From: Miscanthus floridulus
Lineage: Eukaryota > Streptophyta > Magnoliopsida > Poales > Poaceae
Length of the DNA: 64,000 bases
Assembly: GCF_019320115.1 (NCBI RefSeq)
Contig: NC_089588.1
Location: 120,153,707-120,217,706 of the forward strand
Direction: 5' to 3'
The translations under genes were made by a program, and so were the position numbers. Numbering within the stretch: position 1 is the first letter of the stretch; the number at the start of each line of letters is the position of its first letter. Positions 45,536 to 55,452 of this stretch are shown in pieces. The notes under the pieces are model-generated. The model was given only the letters and a program-made list of their open reading frames with translations. It did not search any database and had not been told where the DNA came from.

Positions 45536-46395
45536 CTAGAAAAAAACAGAACAGATTAAGATAATTAAGTGGAACACATGGCAAAGAAAAAAGAGAAGAT
45601 TAAATTTACCAACAGATGAAATTTAAGACATATTTATATCTCCTGATATGATTTTTTTTTCTACTGGCACAGAATTTGTTTGGTTGTGCAAGTAGCCATG
45701 TAGGCAAAGCTAGAAATGAGAGAGGGTGCACTTGCCTTATAGGTGTATCGACCTGTGCCATAGGATTACTGTACGTTAGAATTTTAGTTAAAATCATTGT
45801 TTTATCATTTTTGTGGGGGATGCAGTTTGGTTGTGAAAGTAACCATGCATATACTTAATTCATTAAGTGTGCATATGTGGGTGTGTTTGCACTGGTTGAG
45901 TGGCTAATCCCTAGCCACACAGCTGTACGGCCAATGTTCGAGTGTTTGATTGCGTCTAGGAGGGTTACCAAGCTTTGCCGGCCATCCATACCAAGTTATA
46001 GTCAGGCTATGATAATGCCATCTTAGGTATAGCCTGGGCTCACACACTTGTTTGATTCCACTCGCCTCCTAATGGTGTTCTTCTCAAGGTCACTACACAT
46101 GCATAAAGGGTCTTCCAAGCCATCTAATGGACGCCAAAGGCTGGCATCCTAGTCAACAACCACGCGACGGAGAGCTTGCAGTAATATAACGTGCATCACG
46201 TCACAAAACCAAAGGCTGCCATTGACAGATGCTAAAGGCAGCAAATTTTAAGCTAAAGCTGGACATGTACATGCATGTCCAAAGAGGCCATAATTTGCAT
46301 GGGCGTTTCTATTATAGCAGTAATAAAGCAAATCTGTTGTACAAAATATTAGTTTCGAACTTGATCAAAGAGAGAGAGAGAGAGAGAGAACTCAC
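45536..46395 (-). other. Intron 14 of the host gene
   Basis: About 860 bp from donor GTGAGT at 46390-46395 to acceptor at 45536. It contains a (TC)n/(GA)n microsatellite at the donor and an imperfect 25-bp direct repeat built on tttggttgtg (about 45676 and 45828). No mobile element is identified with confidence. Confidence 0.5.
46369..46389. repeat. (GA)n microsatellite
   Basis: About ten uninterrupted AG units. On the gene strand it is a (TC)n tract starting just after the GTGAGT donor of exon 14. Confidence 0.95.
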
Positions 46396-47102
46396 AAACC
46401 GATTTGCCGGAGCATGCATATATTCATCCCGTATAAGTCTGAACGTGCTGGGCCTCGAATCAGTATATGGTTCATTATGATTATTACCATGTGCTATTAT
46501 GTCATCAAACACTGCAGTTTGGTTGAGACTATAAGCATGAGCATAATCCACCACATGTTGCCCAGGCCGTGCCATTGCCCTATCCCATGCCTGCTGTACA
46601 GACTTAGCCAAGCTTTTTTGCTTTCTTCGCAACATAACTAATAATATGCCCCTGGCAGTAGACTCCACACAACACATGTGTGTCTCAATAAATAGTTTAT
46701 CTGAATCGGCTAAGATAGGACTTTTCAATGTTTTTTAGAAAACTAGTTAAGTTTTCAAGATACGGTGGAAATTCTGATACCAAATTTGATTTCTTCCTGT
46801 GGAAAATTTTCTTTATATGATCAATCAGCCTAGTCAAATCAGCATGCATTGAGCTACTGATAAGCCTCCTCTCAGCACTTTTAATCACCACAACGTGGTC
46901 ATTGATAACCCTAAAATCGTCCAAATCAAAATCACCCTCCCAGCTTTTTGAATCAGCAAATGCTCTTGTAAAGCATTTTAACCAAGTGGACAAAAATAGG
47001 CATCCTTCTTTAGTCATCACCAATGAAACCCTTCCATCTGGTAAAGTAACCTCTGCTAATAACTTCTTTTTCTTACTTAAAATATATTCATTTATGGTGG
47101 CC
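46396..47102 (-). CDS. Host gene, exon 14: large C-terminal exon with a frame change
   Basis: Acceptor tttcag, 707 bp, donor GTGAGT. The first base completes an ATG begun in exon 13. Frame 1 (to a stop at 46697) reads ATINEYILSKKKKLLAEV, LPDGRVSLVMTKEGC, DFRVINDHVVVIKSAERR and FPPYLENLTSFLKN. Frame 2 (from about 46728) continues with SPILADSDKLFIETHMC, SLAKSVQQAWDRAMARPG and FRLIRDEYMHAPANRF, which splices in phase to exon 15. The switch falls at a run of six T (plus strand 46731-46736), so a one-base homopolymer change is the likely cause. No named domain is recognised. It is either a recent pseudogene lesion or a sequence error. Confidence 0.65.
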
Positions 47103-47196
47103 CTGAAACATAAACAATAGAAAAATAAATAAAAATTATAAAACAAAAGAGTTAGAAAAAATATAAACAAAGGGAGATAAAGAACAATAAGCTTAC

Positions 47197-47585
47197 ATTC
47201 CTCCGAGAAGCCTAGTACAAACATGAACCGTAGTGTCCCGTTCTACCCCGTAAAATAGAAGGCTACCATGGGGTTCAAGTATTTTTGTCCCATATACAAA
47301 ATATTGGCATTCAAGTTTCGTCTTCATCTTCTGTGCGTACAAGTGCATCAATTGTTGAGAAGATTGATTCAAATTTATTGTCAGGGTCAATTCCCCAGAG
47401 ACATGCCTCACAAAGATAGGTATCAATAAACCATCATTATTTTTGGAATCACCATCATGTTTACTATCAATATTGCTCATTTTGCACTCATTGGTCTGCT
47501 GGTTGTGAAAGCAAGGCATATAGCTGTAATCCATCTTCTTACTACATGTGGTTTTATCCACCAGGAGGCTTGCTGCCTTGGGATC
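47197..47585 (-). CDS. Host gene, exon 13: ubiquitin-like domain
   Basis: Acceptor atctag, 389 bp, donor GTAAGC. After a DPKAASLL start and a Cys/Asn-rich linker, residues about 54-129 form a ubiquitin-like fold: IPIFVRHVSGELTLTINL, SSQQLMHLYAQKM, CQYFVYGTKILEPHGSLL and DTTVHVCTRLLGG. The alternating hydrophobic strands, a YGTK-x-L segment at the place of ubiquitin's FAGKQL, and the terminal Leu-Gly-Gly are diagnostic of the family. Translation continues past Gly-Gly into exon 14, so if it is processed like polyubiquitin that remains to be shown. It is more likely a built-in ubiquitin-like domain. Confidence 0.72.
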
Positions 47586-47683
47586 CTAGATACATGCAGT
47601 TGGTGAAATTGTTGTGTTGAAAGGTGCATTGGATAAACAGATGAGCTATGAGAATGTGGATGATGAGTGTGATGAATCCTTAC

Positions 47684-47741
47684 ATGTAGATAACACAGAA
47701 GATCATCCACTGAGGTTTCCATCGGCCATTTAATATGATCA
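47684..47741 (-). CDS. Host gene, exon 12: 58-bp cassette exon b, copy 3
   Basis: Acceptor tctcag, exactly 58 bp, donor GTAAGG. It reads DHIKWPMETSVDDLLCYLH with the first codon shared with exon 11. Length, phase and sequence match 48658-48715 and 63224-63281. Confidence 0.72.
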
Positions 47742-47864
47742 CTGAGAATTTAAAAAGGACGAAGAAGACCTCAAGTCATTGCCAAAAAAAATATATATAT
47801 ATATGCATGATCTTTAATTAAATTGCACATCATTAGCATTTAGGACATTGGCAGTCTGACACAC

Positions 47865-47953
47865 CTTGTCCTCACTGGAGCAATGTGATGGGCAAGCCGG
47901 GGTCTTCCATCGCCCAAAGTGATATCAGCAGCCACGTAGCGCAGTTCTCGCTC
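47865..47953 (-). CDS. Host gene, exon 11: cassette exon a, copy 3
   Basis: Acceptor cttcag, 89 bp, donor GTGTGT. It encodes ERELRYVAADITLGDGR and HHIAPVRTR. It matches 48825-48910 and 63395-63471 in its core (V/A-A-D-x-T-L-G-D-G-R ... I-A-P ... T-R) and ends in the same phase. The join from exon 10 is uncertain in phase: the strong GTAGGC donor of exon 10 leaves two bases, whereas this exon needs none. Confidence 0.7.
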
Positions 47954-48345
47954 CTGAAGATTGATGGCAATGTTGTAAGTCAAAGTGTGATGGAATACAA
48001 TAATTAAAGACACAATCTTTTTTTTAAAATGGATTAAAAACACAATCTTAGTGCAGCATAACGGAGGCTGCTACTATTGCTACTGCCGAGCATAATAACA
48101 TGATCTCACAAAACGGTAGCCGTGAGCTACACGTTATGTTGTGATAGCCTGCTAATTAATGCACAATATTACACACTTAACCAGTCTATTACTGCTATTA
48201 CTTCATGCTGAAATTAAGCAAAAGTAAAGGCTATGAACCTGGGGACTAGCATGCACCTAGACACACAGGATTATTTCAAATAGGTTCCAGAAAAGTATCT
48301 AGGAATGGCTGGAAAAGTTGACAAGGATAACAACAAACAGCCTAC

Positions 48346-48563
48346 CTCTTGGCAACCTTAAGTAGACGTGACAAGCTTCTCCAGCCAGGGTTGTGTTTCC
48401 CCCATGATGTCACTACAAATCTGTGAGATAACTGAATCTTGCAGAGCAGGGCCACTCTCTCACTAGGATAATGTGTTGAACTGTATTTTGTTGATACATC
48501 TTCATAATACACCTTCCCGGTAGCTATGGTTTTATCTGCCTGAAAGCTTGTTGCCTTCGGGTC
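48346..48563 (-). CDS. Host gene, exon 10
   Basis: Acceptor gtgtag, 218 bp, likely donor GTAGGC (a weaker GTTGCC 14 bases earlier would fit the phase of exon 11). It encodes DPKATSFQADKTIATGKVYY, STHYPSERVALLCKIQL and WGKHNPGWRSLSRLLKVAK. The DPKA start repeats the start of exons 13 and 4, so it is the third member of the repeated unit. No domain is recognised. Confidence 0.68.
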
Positions 48564-48657
48564 CTACACACACAGAAGGTGGATTTTTTTGTGTTGAAAG
48601 ATGCATTGGAACAAACAAAGACCTTTGAGACAGTGGATGCGTGTGATAATCCCTTAC

Positions 48658-48715
48658 ATGTAGATAAGTCAGAAGATCTCCAACCAAGGTGTCCATTGGC
48701 CATTTAATTTGAACC
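48658..48715 (-). CDS. Host gene, exon 9: 58-bp cassette exon b, copy 2
   Basis: Acceptor ccttag, 58 bp, donor GTAAGG. It reads VQIKWPMDTLVGDLLTYLH after a codon shared with exon 8. Confidence 0.72.
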
Positions 48716-48824
48716 CTAAGAATTACAAGGATGAATAAAATTTCAGTCATAACATGAAAAAGACACATGATTTTAATCGAATGAAGCATTATTAGCATTT
48801 AGGACATTGACACACATGACACAC

Positions 48825-48910
48825 CTTGTGCTCATCACTGGAGCAATCTTAAGCGAAAACAGAAGTCTCACATCACTCAAAGTGAAATCAGCAACCATGT
48901 AGCACGGTTC
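48825..48910 (-). CDS. Host gene, exon 8: cassette exon a, copy 2
   Basis: Acceptor gtcacag, 86 bp, donor GTGTGT. It reads EPCYMVADFTLSDVRLLF and LKIAPVMSTR. It follows exon 7 in phase 0; the intron between them holds element D. Confidence 0.72.
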
Positions 48911-48948
48911 CTGTGACAGCTGACCCCATGTGTCAAGAAGAGAACCTT

Positions 48949-48953
48949 GTTTT
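48949..48953. repeat. Target-site duplication of element D, left copy (gtttt)
   Basis: gtttt precedes the left LTR and is repeated at 54283-54287 after the right LTR. Confidence 0.9.
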
Positions 48954-49212
48954 TGTTGGCCAGGAACCACGAGATGGATCTCAGATCTAGATCGGATCTG
49001 GAAAGCCAGAGGGCAGCTTGGCCTTGACCGCTTGTTGGAATTGGAAAATGCAAGTCACGGTTTACAAAAGCACTACCCCTGCTTTTATGGGCAAGGGGCA
49101 GAGAGCATCTTCTACTTTTCCTACTTTGCTCAAGCATATCCTAATATGCTGAGCATATTCCTACTTGCAAGAAAAGTAAGATACAAGTGCCGAGCACTAG
49201 GCTTATCTGTCA
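48954..49212 (-). mobile_element. 3' LTR of element D (259 bp)
   Basis: On the minus strand TGACAGATAAGCC ... CTGGCCAACA. It lies immediately downstream of the pol stop and polypurine tract. Confidence 0.92.
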
Positions 49213-49219
49213 TTCTCCC

Positions 49220-50860
49220 CCTAAGCCTTGTGTCGGGCACTGGAAGTGATCTGCTGTAGCCCAATCCTCTCCCTCATCTCTTGGAACTTAGACTTTCCCA
49301 GCGACTTGGTGAGGATATCAACCAGCTGATCAATGGTGGCAATGTGGCTGGCCTTGATGCTCCCATCCTCCAAACAATCCCTGATGATGTGTTACTTGAT
49401 GTGAATGTACTTGCTTCTTTCGTGGAAGACAGGATTCTTGGCCAGAGCTAGAGCAGACTTGCTGTCCACCTTCAGCTCAACCACATCCACATTCCTGCCG
49501 AGGAGCTCTGCCAGCATCCTCGACAGCCATAGTGTCTGAGTTGCTGCATTGGTGGTGGCGATGTACTCTGCTTCACAGCCCGAGAGGGCCACCACCTTCT
49601 GCTTGAGGGACTGCCAACTTACCAAGCAACCACCGAGGAAGAACATGGTCCCGGTTGTGCTCTTGCTGGTGTCCACGTCGCCGCCGAGGTCGCTATCGTA
49701 GTAGCCGACGAAGCATGCTATGTTGGGGTCCCTGCCATAGTGAAGACCGTAGTCGAGGGTGCCTGCCACGTAGCTAAGGATGCGCTTGATGGCCTACAGA
49801 TGCTCCATCGTGGGCCGCTCCATGAACCGGCTTACATACCCGATGGCGAATGCAAGGTCCGGCCGGGTATGGACCAGGTAGCGCAAGCTCCCGATTAGCT
49901 GCCGGTAGTGTGTGGAGTCGACCTCCTCCGCCGTGTTGTCCCGACTGAGCTTGAGCCGCTCCTCCATTGGGGGTGTGGGCTGGATTGCAGCCCATCATGC
50001 CGCCGAGCTTGAGGATGCGCTTAGCGTGGTGGGTTTGGCGGAGGGCGATGCCGCTGGCGTCTTGGCGCACTTCGATGCCGAGGTAGAAACAGAGGAGGCC
50101 GAGGTCGCTCATGTCGAATTCCTTCTTCATTTGCACCTTGAACGCCTCCACTCTGTCTCCTTCAGCGCCGGTGATGATGAGGTCGTCGACATAGACACCG
50201 ACGAGCAGGACAGAGTGCCCGCTGCCCCTCTAGTACACCGCTGCCTCATGCGTGCTCTGCTGGAAGCCCATCTTCCTGAGCGTGGTGTCAAGCTTCGTGT
50301 TCTAGGCTCACGGGGCCTGCCACAGGCCGTAGAGGGCCTTGCGCAGCGGTACATCTTGCCTTCTTCTCCGGCGCCGGCGAAGCCCAGTGGCTGGCGCACG
50401 TACACCTCCTCCTTGCGGTCGCCATTAAGGAAGGCAGACTTGACGTCCATGTGGTGCACCCGCCACCCCTCCTGAGCCGCCAGCGTGAGGAGGACACGGA
50501 CTGACTCCATGCGCGCCACAGGGGCGAAGGCGTCGTCGTAGTCGATCCCCTCATGCTGGATGAAGCCACGCACCACCAACCACGCCTTGTGCTTGATCAC
50601 CATGCCCTGTTCATCCTTCTTGAGCTTGAACACCCATTTGAGGGTGATGGGGTGGTGGCCGTCGGGCAGTGGCACCAACTCCCAGGTGTGGTTCTGCTCG
50701 ATGGACTTGAGCTCCTACTCCATCGCTGCTTGACATGCCGGATCACCCTACGCTTTAGCATAAGTGGTCGGCTCATCGGCGTGTGTCAGATGAAGCTGGG
50801 TGAAGAGCTGCTCTGCCTGGCTTAAGGCAGACTGGTCGCCGAGGATGTTCGCCATCATGC
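49220..50860 (-). pseudogene. Reverse transcriptase and RNase H of element D
   Basis: [49 protein letters not shown], then frame changes; the YVDD region appears only in a displaced frame around 50180-50200. RNase H is clean at 49392-49769: FVGYYDSDLGGDVDTSKS, VVALSGCEAEYIA and LKVDSKSALALAKNPVFHE. The frame ends at a TAG that overlaps the polypurine tract. GC content is far higher than in element C. Confidence 0.85.
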
Positions 50861-51061
50861 GGTACTATAGAGGCTCATCATGGTAGTAGGCGTCCAGGCG
50901 GTCTTCATCGTCCTCTAGTGGAGTCGCGAACTCGATCTCCGACTGCCGACCAGTAGTCGAGGCAGGAGATGTCGCGCTCGGGGACGAAGATGGTGTGGTC
51001 AGATCGGCTGTTGGTGGAGTTCCTACGACCGCCGACCAGTCTCCGTCGGTCGGAGTGGGTG

Positions 51062-52863
51062 CTAGAGTGGTCCGCTGCAGTGCCAATGTGGTCTGCTACG
51101 AAACCTATGTGGTCGGCTGGTTGCCGACGAACTACTGGTCGCCACCGAGGAGTTGTCAATCTCCCTTGGATTTGGTGATGGCGAGTGTGGCGGAGCTATC
51201 GAAGTGGTTAGCGAAGCTGGTGGAGTGGTCAGTGAGGCTGGTGCAGTGGTCGGCGAGGCTGGTGTAGTGGTCGGCGCGACTCCAGCCCACCCATACTCGA
51301 CGGTGAAGTCATGTAGAGCTGTCGCCGATCCATCCTTAGCCATCTTGTCCCACGCCCAGCTGCGACCTTCGTCAAACACCATGTCGTGCGCCACTCGCAC
51401 ACGCTGCATCACCAGGTCAAACATGCGATAGGCCTTAGCCCCTTCAGCGTAGCCGACAAAGACCCCCAGTGAGCAGTGATCATAGAGCTTGCCGACATGG
51501 CCGAGCTCCTTGACGAATGCTAGGTAGCCGAACACACGTAGATAGCTGACTGCTGGCTTGCGCCCTTGCCAGGACTCATACGGCATCTTGCCATTGAGTG
51601 CCTTGGTCGGCGAGCGGTTGAGCAGGTGCACGGCGGTCATCACGGCATCACCTCAGTAGATCGCCGATATTCCCCGCTGCTTGAGAAGGGTGAGGGCGTT
51701 AGCGACCACTGTCTGGTTTCGGCGCTCGGCGACGCCATTATGTTGCGGAGTGTACGGCATGGAGTAGTGGCGCTAAACCCCCTTGTCGACGCAGTACGCC
51801 AGGAACTCAGCCGCCTTGAACTCACCATCGTTGTCCGTGCGCAGCACCCGGAGTTTGCGGCCGCACTCCTTCTCGCAACTGCTTGGTGGCGCTTGATGGC
51901 ATCCGCTACCGCTGCCTTGGTGTCGAGCAGGACCGCCCACATGTAGTGGGACATGTCGTCGACAAGGAGGAGGAAGTAGCGCCATCCTCCAGGTGTAGCC
52001 AGAGTCACTGGTCCACAGAGGTTGGTGTGCACGAGCTCTAGCTTCTACTTTGCTCGAAAGTTCGCCTAGCGAGGAAAAGGTAGCCCCCGCTGCTTGGTGA
52101 GGACACAGGTGTCGTAGAACTGCTCCACATGGTCGACGCGTGGCATGCCCCGCACCATCTCCTTGTTGTCGAGCAGCTTCATGGCCTCGAAGTTGAGGTG
52201 CCCGAAGCGCTCGTGCCACTGCCAAGCATCATCATCGCGGCAGGCTGGAAGACACATAGGCTGCATCACCTGCATATGGAGAACATAAAGGTGATTGGTG
52301 CCTCTATTCACCATAGCGAGGAGTCAGCGATGGCGATCCCAGATGCACAGTATCCCGTGCTTGAGCTCCACGCGCGAGCCATTCTTATCCAGCTATTCCA
52401 AGCTGATGATGGAGTTACTCAGTGCGGGAATGTAGTAGACACCAGTGAGCATCCGGTGCTTGCCGGTCTTGGTGGCAAAAATGATGGAGCCGACACCCTT
52501 GATCTCCACGGTGGAGGCATCACCAAAATTGACGGAGCCTCGTATGCCGGAGTCCAAGTCAGAGAAGAACTCACGCCGACTAGTCATATGGTGGGTGGCG
52601 CCGATGTCGAGGTACCAGCCATCGATCGTGTCATCACCAGGGCCAGTGCCGAGGAAGGCGTGGGCACGCGGCTCGTCGAGGTGGAGCAGGGCGGAGCCGA
52701 CAGATGAGGGAAGGGGAAAGTTTGAATCTTTCTCCTCCTCCCCTGTTTCTTGCCGCAGCTCAACATACCTGTGCACCAAGAACAGGGCATGATCCTGCCC
52801 CTCTACTTGTGCGACATGGGCTTCCCCACCGTGGCATGGAGGAAGGCGGCAGTCCTTGGCCAA
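51062..52863 (-). pseudogene. Protease and integrase of element D
   Basis: Upstream of 52863 the zinc knuckle reads CLNYGRTSHLAKDC (second Cys now Tyr). The protease site is GWYLDIGATHHMTS, where DTG/DSG is now DIG. Integrase follows: WQWHERFGHLNFEAMKLL (zinc-binding), ELVHTNLCGPV (the first catalytic Asp is Asn here), LRTDNDGEFKAAEF, QHNGVAERRNQT and FGYLAFVKELGHVGKLYDH. A Thr/Pro/Ala-rich linker (about 51150-51310) precedes RT. Stops near 52060, 51770 and 51660 break the frame. Confidence 0.82.
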
Positions 52864-52899
52864 ATGGCTAGTCCTGCCGTAGTTGAGGCAGGTATCATC

Positions 52900-53991
52900 C
52901 CAAGTCGCCTTGCGCTCGGTGGCGGTGCCGCTATCAGCACCAGCCTACCCCCAGGGTTCCTTGTCCTCCTTCTTGCCGCCACGTGGTCGGCGATGACACT
53001 CCCTGGGTGGACCAGAGCAGGAAGCCTCGTCCTTCTTCCTCTTGTCGAAGGCCCACCACTGCTCAGCTGTGTAGAGCAGCTTGCCTCTGGCGGTGCTCGT
53101 CTCGGTGCAGGGTGTCTCCTCGCGATCTTGCACCGCCTTGATCCTCCCGGTGACCTCCTCGATGGAGAGCTCCTTGAAGTCAAGGAGCGTCTCGATCGCC
53201 AGCACGATCTGGGAGTCTCTCCACCGCGCGAGTGTCGGTGATGTCGGTGTCGCTGTTCCGTGCTATCTGCTGCTTCACGCTAGAAAGGCGAAAGGCAAAG
53301 TCCTCGACTTGCTCACCAGGGTTAAAGGTGAGGCCTTCCCACTCCTGCCAGAGCCGCTGCAGCGTCGCTCGGCTAGAAGCGGCGGTCGCCGAGATGCGCG
53401 GTGGCAATGGAGTCCCAGGCCTCCTTTGCCGTCGCCTTGTTGGCGAGGGAGGCACTAATCTCCAGCGGCACGGCTGCGCATAACGCCTCCAGCGCCTGCT
53501 GGTCGTCGTGGAACTCGGCATCTCTGAACTCGACCGCGTCCTAGATTTGTCGGGCCTGCATCTTCACCTTCATCAACAGGCTCCACTCGTGGTAATTGGT
53601 TCTCGTGAGCATCGGCGATGGTGTTTCCGCTCTAGAGTCGCGGTAGACGGTCTGCACCACTGGCCGTGCCACTGGCGAGCGGCCGCGGTGTCCACGGCAC
53701 CGCTCTGGTGACGACGACAAAGTACGACGCCCTGCTGGGTTTCACGACCCGCCGTCCGGCTCCCGCTCCATCTCGACGCGCAGCGCTGCAGCCGAGGCCG
53801 CCGCGGCTTGAGCCGCAGCCGCCGCCTGCCTGGCCGTCTCGACTGCTGCCGCAGTCACTGCCTCTATGGCAGCAAGGCGTGTCACGCGGTCGTCGGCCCC
53901 TGCTGCTGCTGCAGCGTCGTGGTTCCTCACCGCACCGGCAGCGGCGGCGCGTGCTCTCGAGATCTGGTTGGCGGTAGACATAGCTGCTCAC
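52900..53991 (-). pseudogene. Gag of element D
   Basis: It starts with an Ala-rich N-terminus near 53981 (MSTANQISRARAAAAGAV). The Gag core is seen in LTRTNYHEWSLLMKVKMQA (about 53590), LWQEWEGLTFNPGEQVEDFA (about 53300), DFKELSIEEVTGRIKAVQ and GKLLYTAEQWWAF (52945-53205). Frame changes at about 53740 and 53180 and a stop near 53548 disable it. Confidence 0.78.
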
Positions 53992-54023
53992 CGGAATCTC
54001 AAGAACAAGGCTCTGATACTAGT

Positions 54024-54282
54024 TGTTGGCCAGGAACCACGAGATGGATCTCAGATCTAGATCGGATCTGGAAAGCCAGAGGGCAGCTTGACCTTGGCCG
54101 CTTGTTCGAATTGAGAAATGCAAGTCACGGTTTACAAAAGCACTGCCCCAGTTTTTATGGGCAAGGGGCAGAGAGCATCTTCTACTTTTCCTACTTTGCT
54201 CAAGCATCTCCTGAGATGCTGAGCATATTCCTACTTGCAAGAAAAATAAGATACATGTGCCGAGCACTAGGCTTATCTGTCG
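54024..54282 (-). mobile_element. 5' LTR of element D (259 bp)
   Basis: Same length as the left LTR. Its outermost base pair has mutated (minus strand CGACAG instead of TGACAG), but the adjoining gtttt duplication fixes the end. Confidence 0.92.
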
Positions 54283-54316
54283 GTTTTACAACACACTGCC
54301 TTTTTATCTTAGGTAC

Positions 54317-54371
54317 TTGTGTGGCAAAATTGCAATACACAAGGCCTGCTGATGCATCAAAACCAATGTAG
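54317..54371 (-). CDS. Host gene, exon 7
   Basis: Acceptor gtcgcag, 55 bp, donor GTACCT. It reads YIGFDASAGLVYCNFATQ after a Cys codon shared with exon 6, and leaves phase 0 for exon 8. The downstream intron contains element D. A longer reading past the donor also stays open, so the exact 3' end is less sure. Confidence 0.6.
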
Positions 54372-54465
54372 CTGCGACAATATTGAAATCAGCAATTTAG
54401 TTTTCAATTGGACACGTAAGCAAGGTAGATACAGTTCATGTAATTATACATATATGCAGACATAC

Positions 54466-54565
54466 CAGACATAGCTAGTGTTAAAAGCATCCGATTCATC
54501 TTTCAGAAGCCAGTGGCCACTTTCCTTGTTCGTCGCTTGATATTTCTGAAGTGAGCTACTGTCGC
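54466..54565 (-). CDS. Host gene, exon 6
   Basis: Acceptor tttctag, 100 bp, donor GTATGT. It encodes DSSSLQKYQATNKESGHW and LLKDESDAFNTSYV, with phase-correct joining to exon 7. The phase required from the upstream exon does not match exon 5, so at least one exon between them is missing from my model. Confidence 0.62.
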
Positions 54566-54835
54566 CTAGAAATAAAAATATATTATGTTAAAAAAACAGC
54601 TTGCTGTATATCTAAAACTATTTTCCTCCTGTTAAAGCATACTCCTTCTAAGTTGCAGATACAGTTACATTTGGACAGATCAAATGAGCTAAAAAAAAGG
54701 AATTGCAATTGTTTAAGCTACGGTGGTGTCCATAAATTAAGAAACAATCAAATGTGTTTAGTGCAGCCAAATAACCTTTTTTTTTGGAAAAAAGGACAGG
54801 AGTTCTGACATTAAATTAAGAAAGGAAGCAAGGAG
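54566..54835 (-). other. Host intron sequence left of element E
   Basis: AT-rich with an A8 run and a T9 run; no exon recognised. It continues after element E at 57943. Confidence 0.5.
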
Positions 54836-54840
54836 AGAGA
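54836..54840. repeat. Target-site duplication of element E, left copy (agaga)
   Basis: agaga directly left of the LTR, repeated at 57938-57942 directly right of it. The left copy lies in a short GA-rich tract, but the right copy does not. Confidence 0.8.
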
Positions 54841-55270
54841 TGTTAGACTGCTAGGATCAACTAGGAGTAGATCTCGCAGGTGGATTCACTCCTCTTTGGA
54901 ATAAAACGACCAAGAACATAAACATCCGAGAGGGGAAAGGGAGAGAGAGTGTGGAGATGCCTGACCATCGGGCTTGGAGGAGGAGGAGCTGTCCATAGCG
55001 GCGGTGTCTGGTGGCAGCGGCGCCGGAGTCGAGGACTGTGGCGATGGAGCTTCCCGTCGCCTTCAGCGCCCCCTCGATCGGTTAGGGTTTGTAGGTGGGT
55101 TGTGGCGGCGTCGGTGAACCTCATGTCATGAGCCCCTGCCCCCACCTCCTTTTATTTGGCGCTACGCGACGTGGGCCCACCAGCCAGGTGTACGGCTGGG
55201 CGCCCCCGATCAGGGCGCGGATCAAGACCCCGACTCAATCGTTGGACCGAGTCGAGAGATCAACCTAACA
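54841..55270 (-). mobile_element. 3' LTR of element E (430 bp)
   Basis: TG...CA ends with inverted TGTTAG/CTAACA. A 94-codon frame (54861-55145) is LTR sequence, not a gene. On the plus side the polypurine tract (minus strand AAGGGGGAGAA) lies at 55271-55281. Confidence 0.9.
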
Positions 55271-55452
55271 TTCTCCCCCTTGATTTTAACTTATAACTTA
55301 AACTTAAATACTTATTTCCTTTTCCCATTTCAACTTAGATTAATGCATAGAGCGTGCCTCGTCATAACAGTTAGTACCATTAGATTAATAGCTACAATAC
55401 ACCTCTCTCTGTTTTAAAACAGATTCTCAACTAGGCCCTTGTTGTCCGGGGA

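Larger units (their letters stand above)
48954..54282 (-). mobile_element. Element D: Ty1/copia (Ale-like) in a host intron
   Basis: Two 259-bp LTRs (48954-49212 and 54024-54282) flanked by gtttt. By hand I count 14 differences between the LTRs. Primer site TAGTATCAGAGC (plus 54010-54021) and polypurine tract GGGGGAGAA (plus 49213-49221, minus sense) are present. Coding order on the minus strand is gag, protease, integrase, RT, RNase H in one copia-type pol, broken by several stops and frame changes. The short LTRs and the RT motif [13 protein letters not shown] suggest the Ale/Retrofit group. It lies in the intron between host exons 7 and 8, in the gene's own orientation. Confidence 0.92.

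Noticed and set aside
45855..46230. Possible MITE in intron 14
   Set aside because: The stretch looks like foreign DNA in composition, but no terminal inverted repeats or TSD could be found by eye.
46229..46480. Plus-strand 83-codon ORF near the GA microsatellite
   Set aside because: It runs through the (GA)n tract and opposite a well-supported minus-strand exon.
51153..53711. Long plus-strand ORFs at 51153-51431, 52129-52707 and 52750-53241
   Set aside because: They are opposite-strand shadows of the GC-rich gag-pol of element D.
54861..55145. 94-codon ORF in GC-rich DNA
   Set aside because: It is inside the 3' LTR of element E and repeats in part at 57716-57937.
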